Translations under genes and position numbers: made by a program
Shown: positions 42,152 to 53,690 of the stretch, one piece after another
Position numbering within the stretch: the first letter of the stretch is position 1
Layout of the letters: each line of letters starts with the position of its first letter
Source of the DNA: Aedes albopictus
Taxonomy: Eukaryota > Arthropoda > Insecta > Diptera > Culicidae
DNA length: 64,000 nt
Assembly (NCBI RefSeq): GCF_035046485.1
Contig: NC_085137.1
Span: 339,750,505-339,814,504, forward strand
Reading direction: 5' to 3'
The notes under the pieces: model-generated
Told to the model about the DNA's origin: nothing
The model's input: only the letters and a program-made list of their open reading frames with translations
The model's database searches: none

Positions 42152-42364
42152 GTGACTATGAACAATAAGTGCACAAAATCCACCAAGATGGATCGACTAA
42201 TCCGCGAACGGAAATCGCTGGAACCGCGACTGAAACGTATTTCGGATACAGCTGAGATAAACTTAGCTTTGGGGAAGTACCTGCAACACACACAACAACA
42301 ACATTTCCCCAGCGAGCTCAGCCGACTACAAAGAGGTCTCACCGTTGAGCGAAGCAGCACATAA
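42152..42364 (+). pseudogene. BEL/Pao gag N-terminal remnant
   Basis: A 70-codon frame, MDRLIRERKSLEPRLKRIS and EINLALGKYLQHTQQQ, basic and helical, positioned where Gag starts. It stops just before integrase sequence, so nearly all of gag and the first part of pol are deleted. Confidence 0.55.
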
Positions 42365-42367
42365 CAT

Positions 42368-43892
42368 CAACTCAATCCATTTCTGGACGAAAATGGTGTC
42401 GTTAGGGTGGGCGGAAGGCTGCAGCAATCGGACTTGAGCTACGACAACAAGCATCCGATCTTGCTGCCCCCTCGCTCAATATTGACCTCGCTTATTCTTC
42501 TGCACGATCATCAAGAGCATCTCCACTGTGGCCCTCAGTCATTGCTAGCCGCCACTCGAACTCGGTACTGGATACTACACACCAAATTTTTTGAAACGCT
42601 TCCAGCACAAAAAAAATCAGCAAAATAAATTGCTGAATTTCAGCAACTTTTTTGCTGAATTTCAGCACAACTTTGCTGGTCAACTGTCAAAATTGCTGGA
42701 TGGTTCAGCAAGTTGAAAAATAATTGCTGATATTGCGACATTTGCACCCATTTAGACTCGGCCGAAATTCATTATCATCACAGTCGAATTTCGCACACGA
42801 CTTCGCAGCGGCTGGCATACACAAGTTCGGTTGAGTTCGTGACAGGGGCGTCGGATGCACAACAGGTAAACAAAATAAGTTTGATTAGTGTGAAATGCCG
42901 CTGGAAAATGATTGTTCAGTGGATTCTCAAATTATCACAGTAGTCTAAACATTGGCGAGAAACCCAATATTCAGTAAATTCGCATTGCTGAATGAAATCA
43001 GCACAAAAAAATCAGCAAAGTTTGCTGAATACCAGTAAACAAAATTTGGTGTATACGCGGCAGCAGCGCTGCTCGAAAAGTTTGTCGCGATTGTGTAAAG
43101 TGCAACCGAGCCAAAGCACCCCGGATTACGCAACAAATGGGACAGTTACCAGCGGACCGTTTGAAACCTCTTCCACCGTTCACCATCACGGGCGTTGATT
43201 ACGCCGGCCCTGTGAGCATCGTCGGACGAAGAACTCGTGGGGCTGTACCATCGAAAGGTTACGTTGCACTGTTTGTTTGCTTCGCAATGCGGGCTGTGCA
43301 TCTGGAGGCAGTTTCCGACCTGAGTGCATCGGCTTTTCTCGCAGCCTTCACCCGGTTCACCAGTCGATACGGAGTCCCCAGCAAGATGTACTCAGACAAC
43401 GCCACGAATCTCCGGTCAGCGTCCAGAACCCTTCGTGAACTCTACCAACAGATCGATACGACTGAACACAGCGACGAGGTCAACGACTTTCTCACCGACA
43501 GACGTGTGGAATGGTTGTTCATACCAGCGCGATCTCCTCACCACGGTGGATTGTGGGAGGCTGGAATCAAGGTGGCGAAGGGATTCCTCAGCAAAATCGG
43601 AGGTAACTATAACTACACCTTTGAGGAATTAAGCACTCTCCTCGCTCAGGTAGCTGCGTGTATGAATTCGCGTCCGATTTCTGCAATTTCGGATGACCCC
43701 GCGGATCTTCAACCACTCACGCCCGCGCACTTCCTGATCGGGCGTCCTCTCGATGCCCTCCCGGAGGTCAACCATCTCGAGCAGCAAATAAGTTCCTTAT
43801 CAAGGTGGAACTACGTTCAGCGAGTCGCCCAGGATTTTCGCGCTCGGTGGCAGTCCGAGTATGTGCTTGCACTCCAACGGCTAGTGAAATAG
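42368..43892 (+). pseudogene. BEL/Pao integrase, split by a MITE
   Basis: Part 1 (42368-42575) encodes NGVVRVGGRLQQSDLSYDNK, HPILLPP and HDHQEHLHCGPQSLLAATR, the zinc-binding N-domain. After the MITE, frame resumes at RGSSAARKVCRDCVKCNRAK. The catalytic core follows: TGVDYAGPVSIV (first Asp), KMYSDNATNLRSA (second Asp) and RSPHHGGLWEAGIKVAKG (Glu), then ACMNSRPISAISDDPADLQP and LTPAHFLIGRPL. The triad is intact. An in-frame TAG at 43890-43892 stands where the family has tryptophan (TGG). Confidence 0.9.
42576..43052. mobile_element. 477-bp MITE with subterminal CAGCAA/TTGCTG arrays
   Basis: Inserted in the integrase: removal with one ATAC (42572-42575, 43053-43056) restores the frame (YW I RGSS). 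Termini carry ACACCAAATTTT and AAAATTTGGTGT. Near both ends the motif TTGCTGAA or CAGCAA repeats 5-10 times in mixed orientation. Confidence 0.8.
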
Positions 43893-44156
43893 CAGGCCTC
43901 ATCCCCCAACATTTCGGTAGGCGATTTCGTTCTACTGGTCGACGACAACAAGAAGCCACAACAGTGGCCCCTAGGACGTATTCAGGAGATTTTCCCTGGG
44001 ACCAACGGACGTGTTCGAGTAGTGTCGGTCAAGACAGCAAATGGTGTTTTTCGCCGGGACGTTAGGAAGCTGCACCGGTGCCCACTCGACAGCGATGAAT
44101 TCGTTCCAGGAAGACATGGAGTGGAAATTCCTACTCGTAATTTGGTGGGCAGATTA
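43893..44156 (+). pseudogene. BEL/Pao pol C-terminal segment
   Basis: Continues the integrase frame beyond the TAG: NISVGDFVLLVDDNKKPQQW, PLGRIQEIFPGTNGRVRVV and KTANGVFRRDVRKLHRCP. This is the conserved C-terminal module of BEL/Pao integrases. It ends next to the 3' LTR with TTTGGTGGGCAGA as a possible polypurine tract. Confidence 0.85.
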
Positions 44157-44486
44157 TGTTGGGACGAGAATGAGGGGCGCTACCCTACTCGCAGCAGCAG
44201 CAGAAAAAAAGAAGAGCCCAGAGAATAATGCAACCGCCGATTGCAGCATCCCAAATCTCTGTCTCTCTCCTCCATTTGATTTGCATAGAGAATTTTCTAG
44301 GCCTTCAGCCTTTTGTTTTGCCGAATTATATAAACCCCCCATATGAATAGCCAAATATAGTAGTACGAATTGAATTGTTAAAGTAACACGCGTCTTTTAA
44401 TTCGATCCCGGTTCCCCCAAGTTTGCCGGTAGTTTGTCCGCCTTGTGAACCGTTTCCGCGCGCTTTTTCGGACCCTCACGCTTACA
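44157..44486 (+). repeat. 3' LTR of the BEL/Pao element
   Basis: 330 bp, TGTTGGGACG to CACGCTTACA, with TATATAA near 44325 and a (GCA)n-type run at 44191. LINE-B sequence follows directly (CCGATTCTTCAACTTCAGC). Confidence 0.85.
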
Positions 44487-46285
44487 GTCCGATTCTTCAA
44501 CTTCAGCATAATAAACCTGCACAGCTCGCACTCCGGAAGCACTGATAATGACAAGGATGCATTTTAACGCGAGTACGATTGCTGCCCATGTTACGACGTC
44601 AAGATCATCGTAGAAGAGCGTTTAATCAGGTATGCCAGGAGTAGGAATTCAGACCCACAATTCGTAAGTTCAGCGCCCTCCAGCAGACGAACGAAAACGG
44701 CCTACGACTCATTTATTTCTCCGCCTCCAAAAATATGCCCATACGTAGCACCTTTTTTCAACACAGCCTCCCTTATCGTAACACTTGAAGATCACCACAG
44801 CAGACGGAATCTCAAATCGACCACGTTCTGATTGACGGACGGCACTACTCCGACATTATCGACGTCAGGACCTATCGTAGCGCCAACACCACGATACAAC
44901 CTAGAGCGACTGAAACAACCGAATGTCGCCTCAACATCCGCGCAGAATATCGAAGCCACGGTGCCAGACGAGGGCGAGCTCGATGAGACCCCTCTAGAGG
45001 ACTGCTGGAGCACAATGAAAACAGTCATCAACGACGCAGCCTAGAGCACCATGCTGCAGCAAGGAACCCGACAGAACGTTGAACGTTACAAACAGAAGCG
45101 GAAACAGTAGACTCACCTCTTTCGGGAGAAAAGGCGCCGCCTGGAAGAAGCGGAGTACAAAGAAATGGAACTGCTGTACCGTTCCCAAGAAATACTGAAG
45201 TTCTATCAGAAACTCAACGCAACGCTATCCCAGATCATCTTCTGTCGTCTGTTACCTAAAACGAATAAATTCGTGGGAAATTATCAAGCCGGCTTCATCG
45301 ACGGCCAGATCTTCACCAGATCTTCACCGTATGGCAAATCCTCTAGAAATGCCATGAATACCAGGTCCCAGCGCACCACCTGTTCATCGAATTCGAAGCG
45401 GCATACGACAGTATCGACCGCACAGAGCTATGGAGAATCATGGACGAAAACGGCTTTCCTGGGAAGCTGACTAGACTGATTGAAGCAACGATGGATGGTG
45501 TGCAAAACTGCGTAAGGGTTTCGGGTGAACTATCCAGTGCATTCGAATCTGGCCGGGGACTGAGACAAGGTGACGGATTCTCATGCCTACTTTTCATCAT
45601 CGCTCTGAAGGTGTGATACAACGAGCCGAACTCAACAGCCTGGAACGATTTTCACATAATCCGGTCAATTTGTGTGCTTTGTGGACGACATGGACATTAT
45701 CGCCTGAACATTTGGAACGGTGGCAGAGCTGTACACCCGCCTGAAACGCGAAGCTGCAAAGGTCGGACTGGTGATGAATGGCTCAAAAACAAAGTGCATG
45801 CTGGAAGGCGGAACCGAACGCGACCGGATCCGTCTGGGAAGTAATGTTACGATAGATGGGGATACTTTAGATGTGGTGGAGGAATTCGTCTACCTCGGAT
45901 CCTTACTTACGGCTGACAACAACGTGAGTCGTGAAATTCGGAGGCACATCATCAGCGGAAGTCGGGCCTACTACGGGCTCCAGAAGAAACTGCGGTTGAA
46001 AAAGATTCACCCACGCACCAAATGCACCAAAACAAAACGCTAGTAAACCGGTGGTCCTCTATGGACCATGCTCGAGGAGGACCTGCAAGCACTCGGAGTT
46101 TTCGAGCGACGCGTGCCAAGGACGATCTTCAACGGTGTGCATTAGAACGGTGTGTGCTGGAGAAGGATGAACCACGAGCTCGCTGCACTTTACGGCGAAC
46201 CCAGCATCCAGAAGGTGGCCAAAGCCGGAAGGATACGGTGGACAGGGCATGTTGCAAACATCGAGCCTTAAAAGTGCCATTTTAA
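44487..46285 (+). pseudogene. LINE-B copy 3, 3' part with RT
   Basis: Resumes with the endonuclease segment, has internal deletions, then the linker (EEMELLYRSQ region) and RT: LSQIIFCRLLP, NYQAGFIDGQ, DENGFPGKLTRLIEATMDGV, GRGLRQGDGFSCLLFIIALK, FVDDMDIIA (the catalytic YxDD-type box, in another frame near 45690), VGLVMNGSKTKCM and EEFVYLGSLLTADNNVSREI. It is the only LINE-B copy here that reaches the RT catalytic box and the C-terminal region. Multiple frameshifts make it inactive. Confidence 0.9.
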
Positions 46286-47929
46286 AAAGGCCTTACTTTC
46301 AAGCTTTTTTTTGATTTTTTATCAAAAAATAACTAATTTCTGTAGAAGCCTAATTTTTCGACAGGAACTACTGGCACCTACAAGGATGACACCATACATT
46401 TTTTGATTCAATATTCGTAAAATGTATATGATGAGATATTTCAGATAAAGTTTTGGCCCAACCTTGCCGATCTGACCCATTGCCCCCCTCAACGACGGTA
46501 TAGAATGATTTGAATTTAACTGTTGTAGAAGCATATTCATGAAAACTAGGTTTTCGTGATTAACGTAAGACTAGTAGCTACGTGTCGACGATACTCTTGG
46601 CTCATACTTACTCAAAATTCCCAATAAAATTGTCTGATTGGTTTCACCACAACAGATGTTCGGCACATATCTAGGTATCAACGGTGGAAAACCAAAACGA
46701 ACCTCTCTTTAAACAGAAAAGCTCTCCGTGCCGAACCGTTTGTCCCTGGGAGATGCTAACAGCCTCATTTCACGAAGCACGCAAATTCTGGTAGCCGCCA
46801 ATAGGGCAATTATGTGAAATTATGTATTAGCATAATTTGCATTTTACGATCGCCTTTTGTGCGAGTCGATCTCCGTTCTGTTGTTACTGCTGGCTTACAC
46901 ACACACACATCGCACTGACTGGGTGCGGGTTCTCCTCGCGCAGGCTCCACTGCAAGTGCAACGAGGCCGCAACAACCCGGTCGGTGGTGTGCTTTAGTTT
47001 TTCCGTCGTTTTTCTCTTTTACGTGGAACTCAATCGCGTATCGGCAGCTAGGTACCTATAACTAGTTGTTTACAGCACCCTGGTCGATGAAATAGGTTTT
47101 GACATTTCGGTTCCGCTGCTGGCGGTTAACCGGCTTGGGGGCTTAGAACTTACAATCCAGTTTGCCGCTGCTGTCTATCCATCCAGTCATGATCCTCAGG
47201 TTCTGACGTATTTGTGAGGCTGCATTTATTAAATCTGAGAAGCTGTCATAAGGCCGGGCTAAGTAGATCTGACCTGTTTGATGCTTGAAACGTAGCTGTC
47301 TGGGCTGTACTGTAGATGCGGTTTAAGATTGGAAACCAATTATTTCCACGAAACACTTAGCACCTTCTCTTGTTTGGTCAATTGTCAGTCAATAATTTCC
47401 AGTGGGATTTTTATGTAGGAAGATGTAAATGCAAAAATATATTGTTGAATTGATTCGATTTTGCTTCCAAAATAATTCTTAAATGTTTGTTCACTAGTGT
47501 CCATTAGCTTCTGAAAAGACATTTGATGAAGGAAATCATTGTCCTGATGACATCACTGAGGCACTTCGAGAAATGTATGTTACAATATAATGAATATATG
47601 AAGTGTCTGAAAAATATTAACTAGAAAGCATGGTACACTTTCAAAGTGAACTTCTGGAGGAATTTCGGTAGAACTCCTGGTGGAATAATATGCCAACAGA
47701 AATTTTTAAATCAATTTTGACAGAATTCTTGAGCGAACTTCTGTTGGAACTATTGAGCAAGGAAGAAACCAACTCGATCCGATGTGATCCTGTGCTGCAA
47801 TCATACACGGGGTGTGCACACTATTGTGCCAGTCCGGCTTGAGGTGAGTTCAGTAATATGACTAATTTGCACGGTCTACAATATTCACAAGTTTGGCCAA
47901 AAACGCGCGTAAACAAGCAGTTTCAAAGC
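46286..47929. other. Mostly single-copy-looking DNA, no gene assigned
   Basis: 46.8-47.1 kb is GC-richer and includes a (CA)n run at 46899-46911; 47.65-47.77 kb carries weak GGAATTTC minisatellite-like units. No coding evidence. Confidence 0.4.
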
Positions 47930-48156
47930 AAACATGTGTCGTCATTGCTATCCTTGCAGTTATTAACTGAGAACTTCTTCCGCAAATGACATTTTTTCAT
48001 GTATGTATCGTGTGGCTGGTACGAAGATATTCTATATCCAAGGAAGTCAAAGATATTTCTTAACGAAAAGTTGTTGGACCGATCGGGAATCGAATCCTTC
48101 ACCCTCAGCATGGTCATGCTGAATACCTACGCCTTAACAGCTGTGGCTATATGTCC
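47930..48156 (-). mobile_element. Feilai-like SINE with tRNA head
   Basis: Minus strand: ATATAGCCACAGCTGTTAAG (A-box region), CATGACCATGCTGAGGGTGA, GGATTCGATTCCCGATCGGT (B box), then the body TTGACTTCCTTGGATATAGA and AGTTAATAACTGCAAGGATA. It is 3'-truncated relative to 32131-32303, which has the matching body and tail. Confidence 0.8.
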
Positions 48157-48319
48157 CTCACATATTTTTGGTCGAACACGAGTCATTTTCAAGTTATTCT
48201 GCCTTTGAGTTAGAATTACATGAATGTAGCTCCTGTACAACCAAAAACCTACGCTGTCGATACTTCTTTGTGGCATGTGTGCTGCTTGGGCACTTGTCAG
48301 TGTCACAGCAGAGTCACAC

Positions 48320-49558
48320 ATTATTTTTATTTCGCTGCAAATCAGCAAAATTTTGCTGGTTTTTGCCATGCTGTAAAACCAGTAATCCATCCAGCAAAAT
48401 ATTTCTTGCTGAATTTTCAGCACTGCGTTTTGACAGCTCGGTTTGCTGGTTGTTCAGCAATTTTGTCCGAGCTAGAGTCCGACCGGATTTTTTGCCTATT
48501 TTTTTTCAATCACAACAAAAATTGGTAAAAAATATTCGATTTAACTCGATTTTCGGTAGTTAATGCATGCAACGATCGTTATAGAAGTGAATAATTCCAA
48601 GGCACATTCCATTTTAATGGAAATATCGACGAAAATGTTAGAAAATCTGTTATTTTGTTGGAAGAATATTCGCATCCTCCTGCTTGTTCAGTGCTGCACA
48701 CCAAATTTTCTGTTCGTCTTTCAGCAATCCAATTTGCTGAGAGCATTCCAGCAATCCATAGATTTACTGATATACAGCATTTCTGTCGGCGGATTGCTGA
48801 AATTCAGTAACATAATTTACTGAATCCTGTTCAGCAACTTATTTTTTGCTGGGTATCAGTACTTCAGCTGTCAAATTTTATAAATCGCCGTAATTCAGTA
48901 AAAATTATAGCTGAATGCGTATCAGCAATCTGCTTTTTGCTGCAAACCAGCAAAACGATGTCTGTCAAATGCGAACTTCAAAACAACATTGTATCGTTTT
49001 TATTTTGATCTCTTTCATTGCAAAATTTTGTTTCTAGACAGTCGGTAGTTTATTGGTCATTTACTAAACAATTGAACTCTCTAGCACTGTTTGGTAAGTA
49101 CATGCTTTTAGTTCTAAGATAATATTTACCAAAGAATTTATTGTTGTCCTGATTTGCAGGTCTTCGCCAGCGGGAAGAGACGGAAGCATGGAAATATTTA
49201 GTTGAGATTTTTTTATCAGATGGAAAAAGAATAAAGTTTTTTTTAAGTCGAGAACTATTTAGGTTTATTTTTTCACATAGAGATAACCGAAATATAAATA
49301 TAAGTAAACTACAAACATACTCGGGGAGCCTTTTAATTACTAAAAAACAAAAATAATTATTTATATATGAATTGCTGGTTATTCAGCAAGAACAAATACG
49401 TATTGCTGATAGTTCAGTAAACGAGCTGTCACTTTTTCGCATTCGCGCATTGCTGGTTTTTCAGCAATCGATATTTTGCTGAAAGGATTGCTGGTTGTAC
49501 AGCACGCCAAAAATCAGCAAAATTTTGCTGATTTCCAGCAATAAAAATTTGGTGTGCA
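48320..49558. mobile_element. CAGCAA/TTGCTG-rich elements, larger relatives
   Basis: From 48695 GCACACCAAATTTTCTG to 49558 AAAATTTGGTGTGC is an element with the same termini as 42576-43052 but 864 bp long. Its outer ~200 bp on each side are packed with CAGCAA, TTGCTG and TTCAG motifs. A further array at 48327-48460 suggests part of another copy. The central 48.96-49.33 kb is AT-rich and non-coding. Confidence 0.75.
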
Positions 49559-49830
49559 CGGTAGGGCGATGGAAGTGCGAGTGAAAAATCCGGGTTCAGA
49601 ATCGCGCTACAATATTCGTTGGTCAGTCGGTTTTCTCGGTAGAGCCATGCAAGCGCGAGTGTGGAATGCGGAATCAGATTAGCTTGAGAATTTTCGAATG
49701 GCAGACAATTTTCAGGTAAGAGTGATGGGGGTGCGAGTGAAAAATCCGGGTTCAGAATCGCGCTACAATAATCGTAGATCAGTCGGTTTCCACGGTAGGG
49801 CGATGGAAACGCGAGCACGAAATCCGGGAC
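49558..49830 (+). repeat. ~80-bp tandem repeat, four units
   Basis: CGGTAGGGCGATGGAAGTGC-type starts occur near 49559, 49639, 49716 and 49794; each continues with GCGAGTG..AAATCCGGG..CAG and an AATCGCGCTACAATA segment in units 1 and 3. Units 1 and 3 are closest, as are 2 and 4, so the array may have grown as ~157-bp dimers. Confidence 0.75.
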
Positions 49831-49977
49831 CAGTGGTCATCGTGATCAAATAAATCATAATCGTGATGAAGACCGCGACGTGTATTTCCATATAACTAGT
49901 GGATCATATCACCTAACAGAGGTGGCTCCTAGATCCACACCTTACCCTACCCTACTAACCACCATTCCTTCCCGTGA

Positions 49978-50215
49978 CAACTGTGGGGATGCTGTGGACT
50001 CCACGGTTTCTAGTAGCAACGGTTGTCGAACTAACATTCCTTCCCTTTCCTGATGACCGTAAGGACGTGGCCAGCGCCGTTATTGACTTTAAATAGCTGA
50101 ACTCTCGAATTGTGCACATTGAGAATGGTTAGCTAGTCCCAAGCTTTCACATTCATTGGCTCTCTGTGCAACTTCGATTGTTCTGGTCAATCACGGAGTA
50201 GCAACTACGATGTGT
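49978..50215 (+). repeat. Dispersed repeat, copy A
   Basis: Shares TTGAGAATGGTTAGCTAGTC, GGTCAATCA and GAGTAGCA(A/G)CTACGA, plus an upstream TAAGGACGTGGCC, with 59220-59495. Class unknown; no frame is conserved between copies. Confidence 0.7.
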
Positions 50216-51049
50216 ACGGTTATCTTTGCTTTGCTTTGCTTTGCTTTTGCAACTAGGGTGTACATGGTGAGGGTGATAATTGTTGGAAAACGATGTAACC
50301 GAGTGAATTTACATCCAAATTTGGATACGTCGCTAGAAATTACGCGCCTGCATATTACAAAATTATTTGCTGTGTACTTTCGATAATACAATCGAAACAA
50401 TAAAGGTTGCTGACTAATTTCTGTCTGAGGGGCTAAAATCACGTTCAGTCCCAATACATGTTTCGACTATAAAACTGTTGAAAGTGCATCGATTTTTTTG
50501 AAAATTTGCCTGTGCAACTAATGTTGATTGAGAGGTTTGTGTTCGAAATTTCAGCCATTTCCTTTGCCAAATTCAAAAGTTGCAGCGCTGACAAGCAAAA
50601 CTAGGGGCTGAACAAAATTCAATGACGCACATTCTACTCTTTCATTGCTACAACAAAAAGTACTGCACCGATTCACATGAAATTTTGTAAGTGGAATGAA
50701 CACATCTTAAGATGTTATTGGGCCAAGTTTGAGCAATTTTAATGTATCTATTACAGATTTACAGCTGTATTTCTGTGTCCCGATTATTGCAGATACAGGC
50801 TTTATTTAGTTTTTTAGGATTATATGATAGAACAAAAGCAAATCTAGCGTACAATAACATTGAATGCCGTTCAAATTGATTTGGATACGTTTTACAAGCG
50901 AATGAGATTTCGGCGCTTGACTCGTGAGAGCGAGATTTTGCGGGAAAATCTCGCGTGTGAGAAAATGATTCAGAATCGCGTGCGAGTTTGCTCACGCAGG
51001 AGCGGTTCATGAGTCTGCTTTGAGTGTGATTTTACCAACACTGCACTGG
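50216..51049. other. No gene seen; CTTTG microsatellite
   Basis: (CTTTG)n at 50227-50247. 50.9-51.0 kb has clustered TCGCGTG/GCGAGTTTGCTCACG motifs like those at 15.6-16.0 kb. Remainder unremarkable. Confidence 0.4.
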
Positions 51050-51157
51050 GTGCAGGTTTTTGTTGTGCAGAATTCACTGTGACTTCTTCTAACAAATAAA
51101 TACACTCTTGCTAGAAATAAGTCACAGCGACTTCTGCACAAAAAAAAAAACCTGCAC
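51050..51157. repeat. 108-bp inverted repeat, TGCAGGTTTTT ends
   Basis: TGCAGGTTTTTGTTGTGCAG and the complement at the other end, with AGTCACAG-type inner pairs. Probably a tiny foldback MITE. Confidence 0.7.
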
Positions 51158-51226
51158 CGCCGTGACTCTTCTGCGACAAGTGTGTTATTTGGGATATAGG
51201 GGATGTGTGCCATCAGTAATCTCACG

Positions 51227-51387
51227 CTCCCATTTTCATCCTATTCGAAAACAAGCGATTACGGCACCGATTGATTCCGTTCTTTTTGTTTTCATGGGTG
51301 CTCACTTCTAACAAAAAACACAAAAATAAGAAACAAAACAAACAGCGCTTCAATCCTTTGTTTTTCGTAGGATGAAAATGGGAGCCA
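51227..51387. repeat. 161-bp inverted repeat, GCTCCCATTTTCATCC ends
   Basis: GCTCCCATTTTCATCCTAT at the left, ATAGGATGAAAATGGGAGC-like complement at the right (GTAGGATGAAAATGGGAGC). Short foldback element. Confidence 0.75.
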
Positions 51388-51418
51388 CATGCTTAATAAG
51401 GGAACCAATACCCTATAC

Positions 51419-51500
51419 CTTCGATCCTTGCTGACGGCTTTCAACAATGTGAGTCGTGAAATACGAAGCCGATCCATCAGTGTATATTACGGATTCTCTC
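51419..51500 (+). pseudogene. LINE-B RT fragment
   Basis: TTGCTGACGGCTTTCAACAA and TGTGAGTCGTGAAATACGAAG match the LINE-B segment encoding SLLTADNNVSREIR at 45.9 kb. About 80 bp. Confidence 0.7.
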
Positions 51501-51716
51501 TCTGCGAGATTCGAAGAAACTTGAAAGCATCCTTGATATTCTAACTGCACACATTATTCAATCCATCATCGTCACAGTGGGCAGAATCGCGAAAATAAAT
51601 AAACTAATTTTCCACTGATTTGAGGCAATAAAAAGTATGTATTCTAAAGGAAGTCATCATTCTAAATCGATTGGTGATGGTATCGTGACCGGATGCTCCA
51701 GAAAGTATGGACGCAC

Positions 51717-52830
51717 CCCGAATAAAACGGTATCATACAAAAATTGTACAGGTTATAATTTTCAGATTATTCATGATATCATAAATTGAATTATAAATTC
51801 ACGATATAACGAATCATATTGATGATAGCCGTTATCATTTTCGGAGTTTCAACGATAGACTGAATGGGTTGTTAAGTATCGTTACCATTCAAAAATGCCA
51901 TTTTTCTCGAACAAAAATTTTGTAGAATGGTTCACTCTATAATCGTTTTATCATCGACTTTATGATACAGTGAATAATAAAAACAGAATGGAAATATTTC
52001 ATCATTCTGCTTTATCGACAAGAAAAAAGCACACCCCTGCGGGCATTTGTCCGTTCTGTCAACTCTGTGAATCATTGAGAGAATCGTTGTTTATTTTGGC
52101 GTTGAAACTTTTTTAACTTCGATGAATCGGGAAGGGACTCGAACTGTGTGATTGTCGGGATCGCTGCAGTTTTCCTCGCGCGGTGTTTACGTACTGGACT
52201 ATTTTGTAGCAGTGCTCGCGGGTGGCTCAAAGGCATAAAGGTTCAAAAGGTGCCGTGAAAAACTGAAAGCGGAAGAGTGACAAGGGGAAAGTTTAAAAAT
52301 ATTGTTCGGAACTTCTTTCAGAAACCTCCGAAGTGAAGTGCAACAACAGTCAATTAAAGAAAGTGAAATTGTGCTACAAAATTAAGGTCGACAGTTTGTG
52401 TTGATATGGAAACGGCATAAACCTACTGAGGAAGAAAAATAACAGTAGTAGTGTTCAAAATGCATAGTAGAGTAGGTGGTTAGTGAGGAAATAAAATGTG
52501 TTTTAATTATCATGATTATGGAACGTATATGTGTAGAATATCGTACCAGGTAAGTCAGAATCATAAGCTCCGCGTTTGTTTCTTCTATGTTGGTTATTTG
52601 GCCCAGACTTTCACGCTGAGAACATTGAAAATTGTATCATTCAAACTATTCCTGTATCATTACACGTATCATTATTATTAGTACAATGATACTTGAACAA
52701 TATCTAATAATCCATTTTTTTTATACCTTATTAATGGATTATTCACTTATTATTACTTGTATCATAATCATTTCATGAATGAACATTGTATAATATATAC
52801 GATACCGTGAATTGTATTTTTCTATTCGGG
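51717..52830. mobile_element. CCCGAATA element, second copy
   Basis: Starts CCCGAATAAAACGGTATCAT, ends TTTTTCTATTCGGG; flanked by AC on both sides (51715-51716, 52831-52832). Same orientation and nearly the same length as 20882-22014 and colinear with it, including CCCCTGCGGGCATTTGTC and a tRNA-like block with GTTCGAGTCCC on the minus strand near 52140. No transposase. Confidence 0.85.
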
Positions 52831-52832
52831 AC

Positions 52833-53690
52833 GTTATCTTAAGTTGTCTGAGCCGGATCAATGGTTTTTGTTTCGGGTTCATTTTGGCTGTTTCTGCTTA
52901 CTATAGTATCGAAAATCCAAACGATCGTTACCACGATAAACATTGGAATTCGAAATGATAACTTTTTTGGTCAAAATCAAGCTCTACAGTTTTTGAAAAC
53001 ATGGAATTTACTAAAATTCAAATATTTTGCGTTGCGTCAACGAATTTTCAATCTTTTTGCATAAATAGAAAGTTCAATATAATATGTTTCGATCATCTGT
53101 CCATAATTTTTGCATCACATTAGTGGGATTCGAGATATGTATTGGTGATTTTATAGGCCAATCTCTTTAAATTTGAGCAAAATTTCAACAAAAAAAAATG
53201 TAGATTTATATTTGTTTTTCAGTAGTAAAAAATTTTTTTTCAACGTACATAAGATATTAGCAAGTTACAGTAAAAATTTCAGCTCAATCGGAGCATTGGT
53301 TACGGAAATACAGATGTATGAAGGGAGCAACTTTGCTTAAAAATAGAACAAATATCGATTTCAAATCGACAGCTTTTTATAAAAAGTCGAAAAAATTCCG
53401 CTCTAGACTGTATTTTTTTCCTTCATGTTTTCGAACTCAGGGCATGATTCTACACTGAAAATTAACATCAGCTTACCGAGTTCAAAAGTGTTAAAAACTA
53501 GTGTTATAAAAGCATAACTATGAGAGCTTGCACAGTGACGTCAGCATTATCTTCTTCTCTTTCATTCCTTCGGCGTCGGTCCATGAAGCCGTCCTTGCCC
53601 TCAAAAAAATTTGAGGGCAATGTTTACAAATCGTATGAGAATTCGATGAGAAGAGGTTTTTGCTTCAAGCCTCTATCATTTTTGCCACAA
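52833..53690. other. No gene seen
   Basis: AT-rich, similar in style to MITE interiors, but no borders could be found. Confidence 0.4.

Larger units (their letters stand above)
41658..44486 (+). mobile_element. BEL/Pao LTR retrotransposon, decayed
   Basis: Two LTRs (about 41665-41992 and 44157-44486) end CACGCTTACA; the 3' one starts TGTTGGGACG. Between them remain the primer site, a short gag start and the integrase region; protease, RT and RNase H are deleted. It lies in LINE-B copy 3, replacing about 40 bp of LINE sequence, and no target duplication is left. LTRs differ at several positions, so it is older than the short LTR element at 7.9 kb. Confidence 0.85.

Noticed and set aside
41884..42360. 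158-codon minus-strand frame
   Set aside because: Antisense to the BEL LTR, primer site and gag start.
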